A program made the position numbers and the translations under genes. Positions 27,801-39,111 of a stretch of 64,000 nucleotides of DNA are shown here, in pieces. The notes under the pieces were generated by a model. That model searched no databases. It was not told the origin of the DNA and was given only the letters and a program-made list of their open reading frames with translations. The stretch is from Dirofilaria immitis (taxonomy: Eukaryota > Nematoda > Chromadorea > Rhabditida > Onchocercidae): NCBI GenBank assembly GCA_024305405.1, contig JAKNDB010000068.1, positions 9,657,501 through 9,721,500 on the forward strand, given 5' to 3'. Every line of letters starts with the position of its first letter. Position 1 is the stretch's first letter.

Positions 27801-29266
27801 TTTAATTCAAGTGTTAAGCAGTCGAAGTACTCACTGATAACTGTTACAATACACTTTTTATATTGTGAAATAATTTAACAAATTTTCTTAAGAAAGAATC
27901 AAAAGGAAAGGAAGAATTTTGAAATTGATTTAGTTTTTTATAGAAAAGCGTTCTCGAAAAATAAGACATCAGTGGACTAATCATTTTGATTCTTTTACTT
28001 TTCATTCGCTTCTCTCATTCGTTATTTGGAAGTATTCCAATTACAAGTAGTATTTACAACTATTAATCATTAAACAACATATTCTTAAACGCCATTCATT
28101 GAAAAGTGGTTTATACTGTATTCAAAGATTACGGTATAGTCTTCTGCTCGCATGAACAGACTCTGCAAATCGGTTGTAAAAGATTTAAAAAGAAAACTGT
28201 AATGTGCCAGAACAATTTTTTCATTGATACGGCCTGGTGATGAAATGTTGACCTCAGTAACTTATGTTATATTTCTTCATGCTTTTACATCTGGAACAAT
28301 TTTGATGATTTTTTTGTCTTTCGGCTAATTTTCTTTGAAGTTTAATTTTACAGTGCAAAAATTTCGGTCGAGGTCGAGATTTAAGAGCTTCCTTCGCTTA
28401 TTCTTGAAATTCCCTCGCAAGTTTCTTCACTTCTCATTTTCAAGCTTTGTTTACGATCACTGTTAGCATCTGTAAGCAATATGTGGTACAATTTGAGTAG
28501 TAAAACTCAATGTCTCCCCTTATCTCGTTTTTGATCCTAGCAATATCTTCTCAAATTTCTCTCCCATCTTCTCGATTATTTATAATCATTCATCACCATG
28601 CCATTACAGTATGAACATCTCATTCACCTCTGATTCTGCTTGAAATCGATTAATTGGAAGAGGTACTTTTGAAAAGTTTTTCCTTCTTAAAGAATTTCAT
28701 TTGACAGTGTCAAAGCTGATATTATATTTTCAACAGATTGTTATCAGCAACTGAAATAGTTAACATTTTCAAATAAAAGCAATGACAGATTTTATCAAGC
28801 AAATCGATTATAGTCGAATGGAGCTCAATTTTTAGATTATTTTTTTATAATAATACTATAAAAATTATATGCATCCTAAAGCTTGTTATTTATTCCTATC
28901 CAATTTTTTCCCTCTTCACTGATTTATCTCTTTAAAAAAAAAAAAAAAGAGAATTACAAAGGCTAATAGAAACATCTGTAATCTGATATCATCGACATTT
29001 CATACCTTTCGGATTGATAAAACCTATAAATTAGTAGTTTTGGATATGAAAATTACGTATGATTGTAAAATTTGTTTATAAAAATACAAAGGGATAATTG
29101 TTTCTTACTGTGATCATTTTTTCTACATTCGTTCTAATAGCGATGATAAAATAAACAAAGCATAGGAATGGCAATCTCTGAAGTGGTTTAGAAGGGTAAT
29201 AATTCAATCAGATGTAGCTTCGGCCGATTTCTATCCCTTGGACTGTCCCTTTTTAGATAGTTATAG

Positions 29267-29272
29267 TTTATT
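29267..29272 (-). terminator. AATAAA polyadenylation signal of hlh-8
   Basis: On the - strand AATAAA lies 2 bases after the TAA stop of the Twist gene. If used, it implies a very short 3' untranslated region, which is common in nematodes. Confidence 0.5.
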
Positions 29273-29274
29273 GA

Positions 29275-30799
29275 TTATATCGAACTTCTTTGTTCCACGA
29301 CTGTCGTTGTTGTTACTGCTGCTGCTGCTGCTGCTGCAGAAACGCCTATTACTGCTGTTGTTGATGTTGATGCTGTCACTGCTGTTGCTGTAGCTGCAGT
29401 TCCAGTAGCGGTTAAAGTTATTTCGGTATCTTCATTAAGCCAACCATTTTCTAAAATTTTGCTAAAGCTTTGAAGTGAAATCAGTGCTATGAGACTAAAT
29501 CACATCACGAATTTGATTTTGAGAAGAACGTACCTGTTTTGATGAAAGTTTGCATCGGTGATGAATCGTTCAAGTAATAATGCGGCAAGGAAGCCATTCC
29601 ACCTCTCACATGTTGAATGTCGTTTGCAAGTTACCATCACACAATTGCATTTCACATCCAAATAGTCGGCATCCATCACCATTCATCTGTATAATTTTCT
29701 ATCTAATAAAGATTTTAAGAAGTATCGAGATAGTTTTAATGAGCTGTTGACAATCAGAAAAAAAAAGTTTAATATAATAATAAAATAAGAAAGGTTGAAA
29801 ACCTGATCTAAAAAGCGTATATAATCTGTAGCAATACGTAGCGTATGAATTTTACTCATTTTATCAGACGGTAATGATGGAACAATTCGTCGCAAAATGG
29901 CGAATGCATCATTTAATTCTTTCGTTCGTTGTCGCTCACGACGATTTGCTGCGACACGTTGCTGTAGTGCCTCTTCTGGATTGTTACCCTATTCATAATA
30001 ATGGAAATGTTGATAATAATTGTGATAATGATGATAATGATAATGATCAAGCATTACCAATTAAGGAGAAGAAATAGCCCTTAAAAGTAGTGAAAAACTA
30101 TGCAACAATTTAGAAATGAAATAAAATTTTGTCGCAAATAAGATAACAATATGCAGAAAGTGTCAATATTTCACATAAAATTTTTGTCTAAATAAAGAAA
30201 CTTAAAAATTTTTTAATTTTATTGTCAAGAATTTGAAATGCTTTAATAGGCGTCGATATATCCATCAGTTTAACATAGAGAGTAAAACTGGTTTTTGAAA
30301 TGCAGAAGTAGGTTCTACAGTAACCGAGTAAGTTTTAGCATATAATAAATTGTTAAAATGTAGCACTCGATGGATATTTTTGTATTTTTATTCAACGATG
30401 CAAAAGTAATCGTTTAAATAGCATTCTTTTGCAGTATCTTCGATGTATAACATTAATGAGTTACTTACTATTCGTTCGACTCAGATAATTGTTACGAAAG
30501 TTGAATATAAGATATTATATATAATTATTATTATTATAAATATAAAAGAACGAAACATAATAGCATCAAATTGGTTAAAAATTAATATCCAAAATATATC
30601 ATTGCATTGTTTCAAGGATGCTTGGACATAAATGACATTGTTCATTGTTGTTTAGCTGTAATAAAAAAGTTCGCTGTTAATTTTCAAATAATAATGAAAA
30701 AAGAAATACCTTACGTCTATTAGACCGTCTTCTGGTAACCATCTGGAGGGATAAGCGATGACTTGATCGAAGATATATCAGAACTTCTGCACCGCCCAT
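29275..30799 (-). CDS. hlh-8: Twist-family bHLH transcription factor (HLH-8-like), one frameshift
   Basis: Proposed exons, in transcription order: 30799-30710, 29988-29803, 29686-29534 and 29450-29275. Exon 1 ends in the basic stretch RRRSNRRK. Exon 2 is almost the whole bHLH: basic region [19 protein letters not shown], then [19 protein letters not shown], the helix-loop-helix II signature of Twist. By family it acts as a nuclear E-box-binding dimer in mesoderm; C. elegans HLH-8 (178 aa) patterns the postembryonic mesoderm. Exon 3 carries a conserved tail whose expected NMWRG reads as a stop (TGA for TGG) because one G is missing near 29607 (C on the + strand). With it restored, 153 becomes 154 nt and exon 4 joins in phase, giving about 201 residues. 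Exon 4 encodes a Thr/Ala-rich tail with a seven-residue polyalanine from a GCA repeat. The ATG at 30799 is the only nearby in-frame choice besides an internal Met. Confidence 0.88.
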
Positions 30800-31867
30800 A
30801 ATCTTCCCTTCTTTCTATCACAGCTTCTTCCTTTTCATCTACCACTTTCTACACTGAACTCCTCACTGTTCAATCATTTGTTACGATGATATATATATAT
30901 CAAAACGATGGCTAACATATAAATGTTTATTTTGATGTTGTTATCTTTTTAAATAAACTGCTCTACTAAATAAAGAATTAAAGCACAGCTTCTATAATTT
31001 AATTCTTTTAACAGTTCAATTCCTAACTAAATTATCTTTTAATTATTATCTAAATGTGATTAAAATAAATAATAAGAGAGTTGAAAATACATAAATAATG
31101 ACTTTTAAAGTATCAAAAGTTTTTCTTGGAAAAAAGATTAAAGATGGATCTTCCAAGACTATCATAGTTTTATTTATACTTTGAGTCCTTAAGATCATTA
31201 GCTTGCTAATTGTATGTGCAAAAATAAAGTTAAAATCTAGTCTTTATTCACATCTACTCGAGAAATCATAGGAAAATTAGAAGAGAAAATTTAATATTGA
31301 AATCAATGTTCAACTAAAGTTAAGTAAGAATAAATAGCAGCCTTTCGACGAAAATTCAATGAATAGCTGAGTTTTGCAAATGATTCCATGATGCATATCA
31401 CTGAATAAATAAAATTGTTTTTAAAAATGAAAAAGACAAAATTTAATGTTTGGAAAATGTTATATGAAAATAAAATATGCCGTTGAAATCATAAGAGATT
31501 CACCATTTAGAAAACATATTTTAATAATCTTAACTGATAAAGTAAATTTTCAATCATAGTGAATAGAGGAAGAAATGATAGATCGTAAAATCGTATATGC
31601 GACATATAAGAAATCGAAAAGGACTGATATTCGGCCACGCTATTTTCCAGCTTCAGTTCTTCAGATCTCCGTTTATCTTTTGTTAGATTACATATGCTTG
31701 TATTACTTTATATATTACTTTTTTTTCGAAAAAAATCGGCTGAAATTTTCCTTTATTAAAAGAAATTCTTAGAATCATCTTATTCAGAGAAATACCACTT
31801 CATCCTTTTTTATCAATGCATGTGGATATAGTAGCAATTCTAAACAGATCATATACAGTGAAGGTCG
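30800..31867. other. Intergenic between zinc-finger gene and hlh-8
   Basis: About 1.07 kb between the stop of the upstream zinc-finger gene and the hlh-8 start, both on the - strand. It is the likely hlh-8 promoter region. I see TA-dinucleotide stretches (near 30889) and no gene; the open frame at 31575-31772 has no motif. Confidence 0.5.
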
Positions 31868-32674
31868 TTAAATCAATAATTGCCAATCCAGAAAGCAACT
31901 TCTTGCCATCACTTCTGCTTCTGTTTTGTATTTGAGAAGATCATTAATTACATGACCATCTTGTTCATTGTGTTCTTTTTGGATATGATTAATCACAGCA
32001 TTCTCGTCGTAGGATGATTCAAATGGGCACAATGAACATCTTGAAATAAAGACACTAAAAGTAACGATAAAAGCTTTAACCGCTTACTAAAATCCATTAT
32101 TGGTAAGAAAAAATGGAAAACCTAACTGCTGTTTTAATTTTTAATTTTTGTCCTCTTAGCAATGAAAATCAAAGAAAGTAAATCTTTAAAAAAGCTCAAT
32201 ACTGCTTAATTTCTTTCTACAATTTTCAAGCATTCTCATCAACTTATGAAAGTTTAATCAAATTCCTTGAGTTCGGATAAACAATAATATTTGAATATAA
32301 TTTAAACTCGAAATTTAGAAAAACTAAGGACTTTGCATCGAGGAATTTATTTATTTGAAAAAATTTTTATATAACAAATTCAAACTATTACCTAAAAATA
32401 GTTTTTTAAGATGCTTTTCTAATAGATGAGTCAATCGTCGTTTTCGACTAATTGTAGCGCCACATTGACGGCACTTCGTTCTCCGTCCTTCATCAGAAAT
32501 AGTGATATTCGACAACCGTTTCGGGCGTCCCGGAAAGCAACGGTCATGCATTTCCGAGAAAGCTGCTCGATGTTTAACTACATTGGCTATCGGTTCTAGA
32601 CTCTTAAAGTATTTTTTTAAATAAATTCATTTTACATTTATTTACATTATATAATAATAATAATTAATAATAAT

Positions 32675-32756
<82 letters not shown>

Positions 32757-35700
32757 TAATAATAATAATAAATAATAATAATAATAATAATAATATAATA
32801 ATAATAATAATAATAAATAAATAATAATAATAATAATAAATAATAATAACAATGAATTACCAGCGTATAAAAATATAATTTATTTGTAAATCTCTAAAAG
32901 CTATTTTTTTAAATGAAATCTATGAAACGACAAAAATTTGAAAATGCCAAATTTTCAAATAGACCAATATCATTGCAATTTACTTTAACTTCCTTTCTTT
33001 TATGGCCATTTTGCATATGTCTCCGAACCAGACGACTTTCAGCAGCTCCATAATCGCAAATGGGACATTGATGGAGTGACATTTTCAAATGAACTTCAGC
33101 AATATGACGTGAGGTTTGGCGCACTTCTACGTCACAAATTCGGCATCTACCAGAATAAAAGATTCACTTTATAATAGATTCACTTTATAATAGATTAATG
33201 ATTTTATAAAAGACTTTATAATAGATTAAGTTGATTCAGAAATCTCAATAAATTTAAATTTCAGAATTCATAAGTTAGATGGATAGAAATCAAAAAACAA
33301 GAAAGCAATGATGATAAGAAACCTATTGAAATTTTCCAGCGTAGAAGTGGGCAAGCGACGATTGATCCAACCCGGAAAACACCGCAAGTTCCATATTGCT
33401 ATTTCTTTTGAAAATTTCAGCAAATTTGCTGTGGGTACTAAATCTGCGTTGTCGCGATGAGCATATCTAAATTTATTTGAAATTTTTAAAAGTCTGTATT
33501 TTTGAAAATTTAAGTCAAATAACTGAAAAATTTTAAGAAAGACCAAATCCTGCGCAAATATTTTATAAATGCAAATACTAAAATGTAACAAACTTGATAT
33601 GCGCTTTGACATCTGATGAACAGGCGTGATGAGAAAATTCGCAAAGCGGACATTGATAAAGACGGGGTTCTTTTAAATGATGTCTGTATACATGAATCTA
33701 TAAATTAAAAAGTAATCATTGAGTAACTTTGGAGTTATTTAGAAGTGGAAATTAGTTTTCAGGAAGTTTTAAAAATCAATTTATGAGATGTGCCACAAAA
33801 TATTACTGTTTTTAGAACCAAAAATAATTAAATGACGATGGTTAATCGCAAAATAGTTCTTTCTAGAGTTTTTACCTGTCGATCTTCAGTTTTCATTTCT
33901 TGGCCACATTCGCGACACTGAACTTTAAGTCCTCCGCAATTCTTCCCATTCCGACTCGTCTTTCTCTCCGACCACAAGTTCTATAGAAATTTGGATGATG
34001 ATGTGTAATGAAGTTCATAGATTTTGAACAATTTATTTGTATTACAATTGCTAGGAATTCCAGCAAGTTTAATTATTCGTTTGCTCAATTTACTGCATTC
34101 AGAATAGTCAATTAAAGTTCACTTTAAACCTCCGTCCGGGAAAACACTGCTGATACATTTTCTGTATTTCGTCTGTATATTCTTCGATATTCGATATGGG
34201 TTCTTGCATACATCCACTATGTAATTTCTGTATATGCGACCGTATTTCATAAGCATCTTGTCCACCATGGTCTTTGCATATTGGACATTTATACAGGAAA
34301 ATTTTAAGGTGATCCTTTGCTACATGACGTAAGAAATTCGATGAAGGTTTGAACTCTTTTTGCACAGCTGTAAGCTTTCATAGTGTAAGTTCACGTATTG
34401 AGTTTCAGTCTAATTCGTTCTACTTTTTTAAATATGAATTAGTAATTCTTAAGAAAGGAAAAATTAGTATTAAAATATCGATTGTTCAAATCACAAGAAG
34501 TTCTACATACCCACTTCACTTCCCGCGTATTCAAATCGTTTGTGACGACAGAAAAGATCGAAATATAAATTATGAAACTGTGATATCGGTAACTTCAAGT
34601 CAAAAAAGACGGATAGAACTATCAGCGATAATAATTTACTTAACGAAAGTTTGGTTCTAACCATGCAAGTCCATTCATTCGGCTTCTCATGAGGTTTTTC
34701 TTGAATTACAGATGTTTTGTTAATGATTGCCTTCGCTTTTTTCCTGTCTCAATATCCGTTGTTACATTTTTCTTTAACTGCAATCAGATTACGCAAAGAA
34801 AGTAGAAATTGCATCAGCAATGTCTAATTGTTATTTCCGATAAGGTTCGTGCATCATAATGGAAGAGAGAAATAACTGAAATTTTCAGAATTTTATAAAA
34901 AATCGAACATTTTGTTTATCAGCTTCTTCAATATTCAGCCACCAAAACTGCTTCCGTCTATGTTGCCAACCCGGAAAACATCGCTCGTTTAATTGATCTA
35001 TTTCTTCCCTGAAAATCTAAATTTATACTTAAAAATAATTGTGAAATTTAATTTTCTAGAAAACTTCCATGATTATAATATGGTAAAGGGAATAAAATCT
35101 AAACTATTTCAAAGGTATAGGACAATCAAAGAAGGATATAAAATAGGCATATGTATTTTAGATTTTTATTTCTTATCAAGAAGTATTTCCTACTTGTAGT
35201 CATTTTCATGAGAGTAAGGCTCTTTGTTCGGATCTTCTTTGTGCATCCACTTAATATGCCATTTTACCCGATGTATGTCGTAGTTTGATGCAAAAGAGCA
35301 AAGAGGACATTCGAAAATACGTTGTTGCTTTAAATGACGATGATATACATGTCGTTGACGATCGGATTGAGCCACCTAAAGAAGAGATATACTTTTCAAG
35401 TATTACATGCAAAAGATACCAATTATTAGATGAAATTTAGATTCGAATTTGAAAAGAAACTTAGAATCTTTATATGGAATAAAATGGTTAAATTGTTCCG
35501 CACATATTTCCCAAGATATCTTAAAAATTAATAATTACACTTACTTTCGAATATCTAGACTAAATTTTACTTGTATTTTACAAATTTGACAAACATGGCG
35601 TTCTCGAGGACGATTACCAACATGTGGCCGAACGAGCTTCATCGGTCGATTTGGAAAACATTTCTTCTACAATATATCTCTCATTCTTACCAATGTTTCT

Positions 35701-37649
35701 ATCGGCATTAAATAATGATATATCTATCAGAATAGATAAATAACATGCAATGCATTTCGATTGAAAAGATTAAGAATTTCTGAGAAATGTACTTGACGAT
35801 TTAAAATATCAAGATAAAAACCTTTCCAATGAGCTGAATTACCTGTAAGTCACGAATTTCCTGAGCATATCGCTCCAAATTGGAGATAGGAACAGCGTCA
35901 CACTGTTCTGGATGAATTTTGTTGATATGTTTGATAACAGTGCAACTTTCATAACTTCCAAAATCTTGGCAGACTGAGCACTGGTAAAGTGATTTCCTTA
36001 GATGTTTTTGAGCTATATGCCGTCCTGGATAACGAGACTCTTCCCTGTAAATATTTTGTACCAATTCATCTTAATTTATTTCATATCGAAGATTTAGTTT
36101 CATTAACTCGCGAATATCGCACATCCAAATTCAGTTCATAAACTAAAAATGAAAAGATAAATCCAATGTCACACCAGCAGAGATGACATATTCGATCGTC
36201 TACAGCAGCTGCCATAGATAATTGTCTCATAGCACATTCATCACCGTTGTTCATATCATTGTTACCTATTTTATCACAAGATATCTTTGAAACACTTCCA
36301 GAGCTAACCACTTCCGGAGCAATTTTATTTTGCTGAAAAAGTAATTGGTGATTCATTTGGACGTAAAACGAAAAAAAAAAGAAAATAAAATGCGTCAAAA
36401 GATAAATCTCCGGAATATAACTTGATCAAAAATTAATAAGTTCCACCGTTGTTATTTCTTCTTCTTTTGGTAGAGGTGATTTCTTCAACTTCCAATCCGG
36501 AAAGCATTGTTGATTCCAATTCTGAAATAATCAGATGATGCATTTGCTTCGGTTGTGAGATCGATCAAAATGAAATTAAAAATTAAAATTTGATACAAAC
36601 TCTATTATCTTAATCAGCGAAATGAGTTAATTTTAGCATACCTTAACAGCAAATAATTAAATTCGTTCATCTTATAAATGATTACACCATTCTTTTATAA
36701 TCACTCATAGAAGATATGGGACGTGATTTGATTAAAAAGTATAACAAACGACATATTATATTGTATCAAATGAAATATTTTCAAGAAAGATAAAATTGGA
36801 AATGATAACCTGTATTTCATGCTTGTGAACTTCCTCGTTACTAATAGGGTATGCATTCCCTTGATGAACAATAGTACAATGTTTACGCATTTCGCAAATT
36901 GAATTATTACTTGTATAATCACAACCCGAACACTGGAAAAGATTAGAAATTTGAAGGTGGAATTGATAAATATGTCGTTGGCGCGCTGTTACGCAGATAT
37001 CCATGTGGCAAACTTGACACTTTGATTTTCGAACAGCTTTCGAACAATTTGGAAGAGATATTGAATTCTGTAGTGGTTGTCCTTGATTCAAATGATTATC
37101 GGAAGCTGTCGACATTTCGGAGAATCCGGTTTCAATTGTCTGAATCATAATAAGCTAAATGTGCCCAAATGCTGATCTTATCTTCATTCATCCTTTCTTC
37201 CACGAATTACCTACTTATATAAAAGTGATCACTTAAAGAGGTTCTTTGCATCAGCCATTCCCCAAATAAAACAGGCTATCATATAACATATTTTTTGTTT
37301 TAACATAGACGAGCTTGCTGCCCTGAACACTCGAACAGTTTTGAATGTACTAATATCACACAAAACAGAAAAATATTTTAAATCCTTACGATGCTTGTAG
37401 ATTGCTTAGCTATTGGCTGCAAATCAACTTCTTCAGAATTATCATCTTCCAAAGATTTCCTTTTCCGTGAATTCACATAAGATTCATTATCTTCATCTTG
37501 CGATACCTGCAAGAAATTGAAAACAGAACTACCTTTAATTAGCTTGCTTTTAAAGTTAAAATATTATATTTATTGAAACTTACCGATGATTGCTTTATGG
37601 ATTCCGATGCCGTCTCTAAAAAGTTCATGGAGAAAATCATCTCCCACAT
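31868..37649 (-). CDS. Modular C2H2 zinc-finger protein with seven finger-pair/CFPG repeats
   Basis: Proposed exons: 37649-37584, 37506-37390, 37139-36810, 36521-36447, 36332-36175, 36044-35843, 35666-35571, 35375-35194, 35008-34909, 34730-34662 (weak), 34353-34123, 33980-33876, 33697-33594, 33466-33323, 33146-32990, 32602-32392 and 32039-31868. Each repeat is a finger C-x2-C-x(9-12)-H-x4-HL, a second finger C-x2-C-x(11-13)-H-x3-4-H, a linker often containing PISN and EI, then CFPGW, CFPGR or a variant. Second-finger examples are CPLCSFASNYD and CPICDYGAAES. The N-terminus is acidic/basic (SRKRKSLEDD).

Nucleic-acid binding is inferred from the fingers. The C-x2-C of repeat 4 is not evident, and the last junction (32392 to 32039) is one base short. 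I do not recognise a named family. The gene model is strong as a whole; individual weak exons are uncertain. Confidence 0.75.
32651..32850. repeat. (AAT)n trinucleotide microsatellite
   Basis: About 200 bp of nearly pure AAT/TAA repeats with a few interruptions. It lies inside the zinc-finger gene intron between the exons ending at 32990 and starting at 32602, and is likely length-polymorphic. Confidence 0.97.
33161..33228. repeat. Short tandem repeat, 16-bp unit
   Basis: GATTCACTTTATAATA occurs twice in tandem (33161-33192), followed by two degenerate copies containing TTTATAA and ATAGATTAA. It lies in an intron of the zinc-finger gene. Confidence 0.8.
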
Positions 37650-37810
37650 TTTGCAATTATTTTATTCTCACAAAGAAATTTATGGCATTCAAAAATGTAT
37701 TTTAGTAATACTTTATAGTATTGCTTTTCAAACAAATTAAAAGAATTTTTAGTTGTGGTCATAGATCACATAAGTGAAGTGTTTCCCAAGGAACCTTACT
37801 CAAAATCCAA

Positions 37811-38146
37811 TTAAACCGAGACTATTGCTGCATTCATGTTCATGGTTACATCTGCTTGGACTATAGATAGTATCATTACATTTGAGCGATTTATTTTTGA
37901 CCAGTCATTATGCAAATGAGAACATCTTTGAAAATGAACTTCGCTATGATAGGCGATATTGGTAAGAAGCCAAAAATGGGTTTTGTTAGTGACATTGGGA
38001 GCAAGTAAGGCGCGAGCCACGAATTTGGCATGGCATTCCACTAAGTGTTCACGAAGTTGGGAATTTGTTTGGAAACCTGACTTCGCATTGTCACCTCTTT
38101 GTTCCCGGTCCATCTGCAGATCACAGAGAAGGCATGGTAGGAGCAT
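37811..38146 (-). CDS. Candidate finger-containing ORF related to the modular zinc-finger gene
   Basis: A 111-codon open frame with an ATG start. It begins with CLLCDLQMDREQR, which resembles the first finger half of the neighbouring gene's repeats (CQVCHMDICVTARQR, CRECGQEMKTEDRQ). It continues with REHLVECHAKF, giving C-x2-C ... H-x4-H with a longer spacer than in the neighbour. It ends 161 bp upstream of that gene's proposed start. It could be a separate small gene, a decayed repeat, or a 5' exon of that gene through an unseen splice. No function can be assigned. Confidence 0.45.
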   Translation of the reverse strand: MLLPCLLCDLQMDREQRGDNAKSGFQTNSQLREHLVECHAKFVARALLAPNVTNKTHFWLLTNIAYHSEVHFQRCSHLHNDWSKINRSNVMILSIVQADVTMNMNAAIVSV

Positions 38147-39111
38147 TCAGATGCCTGTAATTCTGAAAAATTCACTAGCTCAAGACCATGAAAAAAAAAA
38201 GATCTTAAAGTTGAAGAAATTATCAGTGCAATTTGCAGCACAAAGTGTAGTACGTTGAGTTGCTGAACTTGAAACAGCTATAGTATACAGCCTTCTCCTA
38301 TTTCAGTCATTTGTGAAAGCAGACGTTGTATCCGAAGTTTTTTAGAGGATACCTGAATGACACATCCCTTATTCTCAATGCCTTTATACAGAAATAGATT
38401 GTCATCTTCTAGCAAAGAACGAGATGATAAAGCAAGCCACTACATTTGCAGAGTTGGTTCGAGAAGTGATGATGCTGGATGCTGACTGATGGTTATAGTT
38501 ACATTCATCATGCACCATCATGCATCGAATGTGCTGTGTTGATATTGATGATATAGATTGCCACTGATGGGTAGTAGTGCAGTCTAGCTAGTACTTACTA
38601 TTGTTATAGCAAAGCAAGGCCATACCAGATGAGTGTTTCATCATATATAGATGGATTTAGTAAGGAGCAGAACATGAAATAATTTCGTGGAATGGATTGA
38701 GAATATAGTCAGGTCTCGAAAAAGCACACGCCGACGACACATCGATCTAGTCTTGCTCCACATTGTCTTATTTTTCATCCATTATCTAATATCATTTCAA
38801 CAACGCCCTGCTAACAATATTAATATCAGCTGTTTGTGCAACACTGCTCATATATTCATATTCCTCAACCAGTTATCTTTAATCTGATGCACTCAAAAAT
38901 AACGGGTGAAATCTTTTAATTTTCAGTCAGAAAATGAACACATAGCTTTATGTCATCATAATATTTATCTAAGATGATTTCGTCGCTAGATACTGGACAC
39001 ATTTTGCATTTCAATAATTGTAATTTACATGCTGGACAAGAAACAAGAAAAAACAAACCAACAAACAAACCATATGAATTAAATTCTTTTATGGAACACT
39101 TCAATGTATCT
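38147..39111. other. Gap between GATB and the finger genes; possible promoter
   Basis: Around 38450-38620 the + strand is rich in CATCATGCA- and GATGATG-type short repeats. It could include the promoter of the - strand zinc-finger genes and the 3' end of GATB. The cysteine-rich frame at 38916-39104 follows the GATB stop and shows no splice sites, so I treat it as untranslated sequence. Confidence 0.45.

Larger units (their letters stand above)
24808..29274. other. Intergenic, no gene found
   Basis: About 4.5 kb separating a + strand gene from a - strand gene, so both flanks are 3' ends. The open frames near 25484-25690 and 26451-26657 have no recognisable motif. An A15-type run lies near 28934. 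I find no RNA gene. Confidence 0.55.

Noticed and set aside
29500..29682. ATG-led - strand ORF of 60 codons
   Set aside because: It is an alternative-frame shadow of hlh-8 exon 3, made long by the frameshift there.
32664..32852. Long Ile/Tyr/Leu-only open frame
   Set aside because: It is a translation of the AAT microsatellite.
37959..38258. 99-codon + strand ORF
   Set aside because: It is antisense to the finger-like ORF at 37811-38146, which has a recognisable C-x2-C / H-x4-H pattern.
38916..39104. Frame with CPACKLQLL and CKMCP after GATB
   Set aside because: It lies directly downstream of the GATB stop with no acceptor, so it is probably 3' untranslated sequence.
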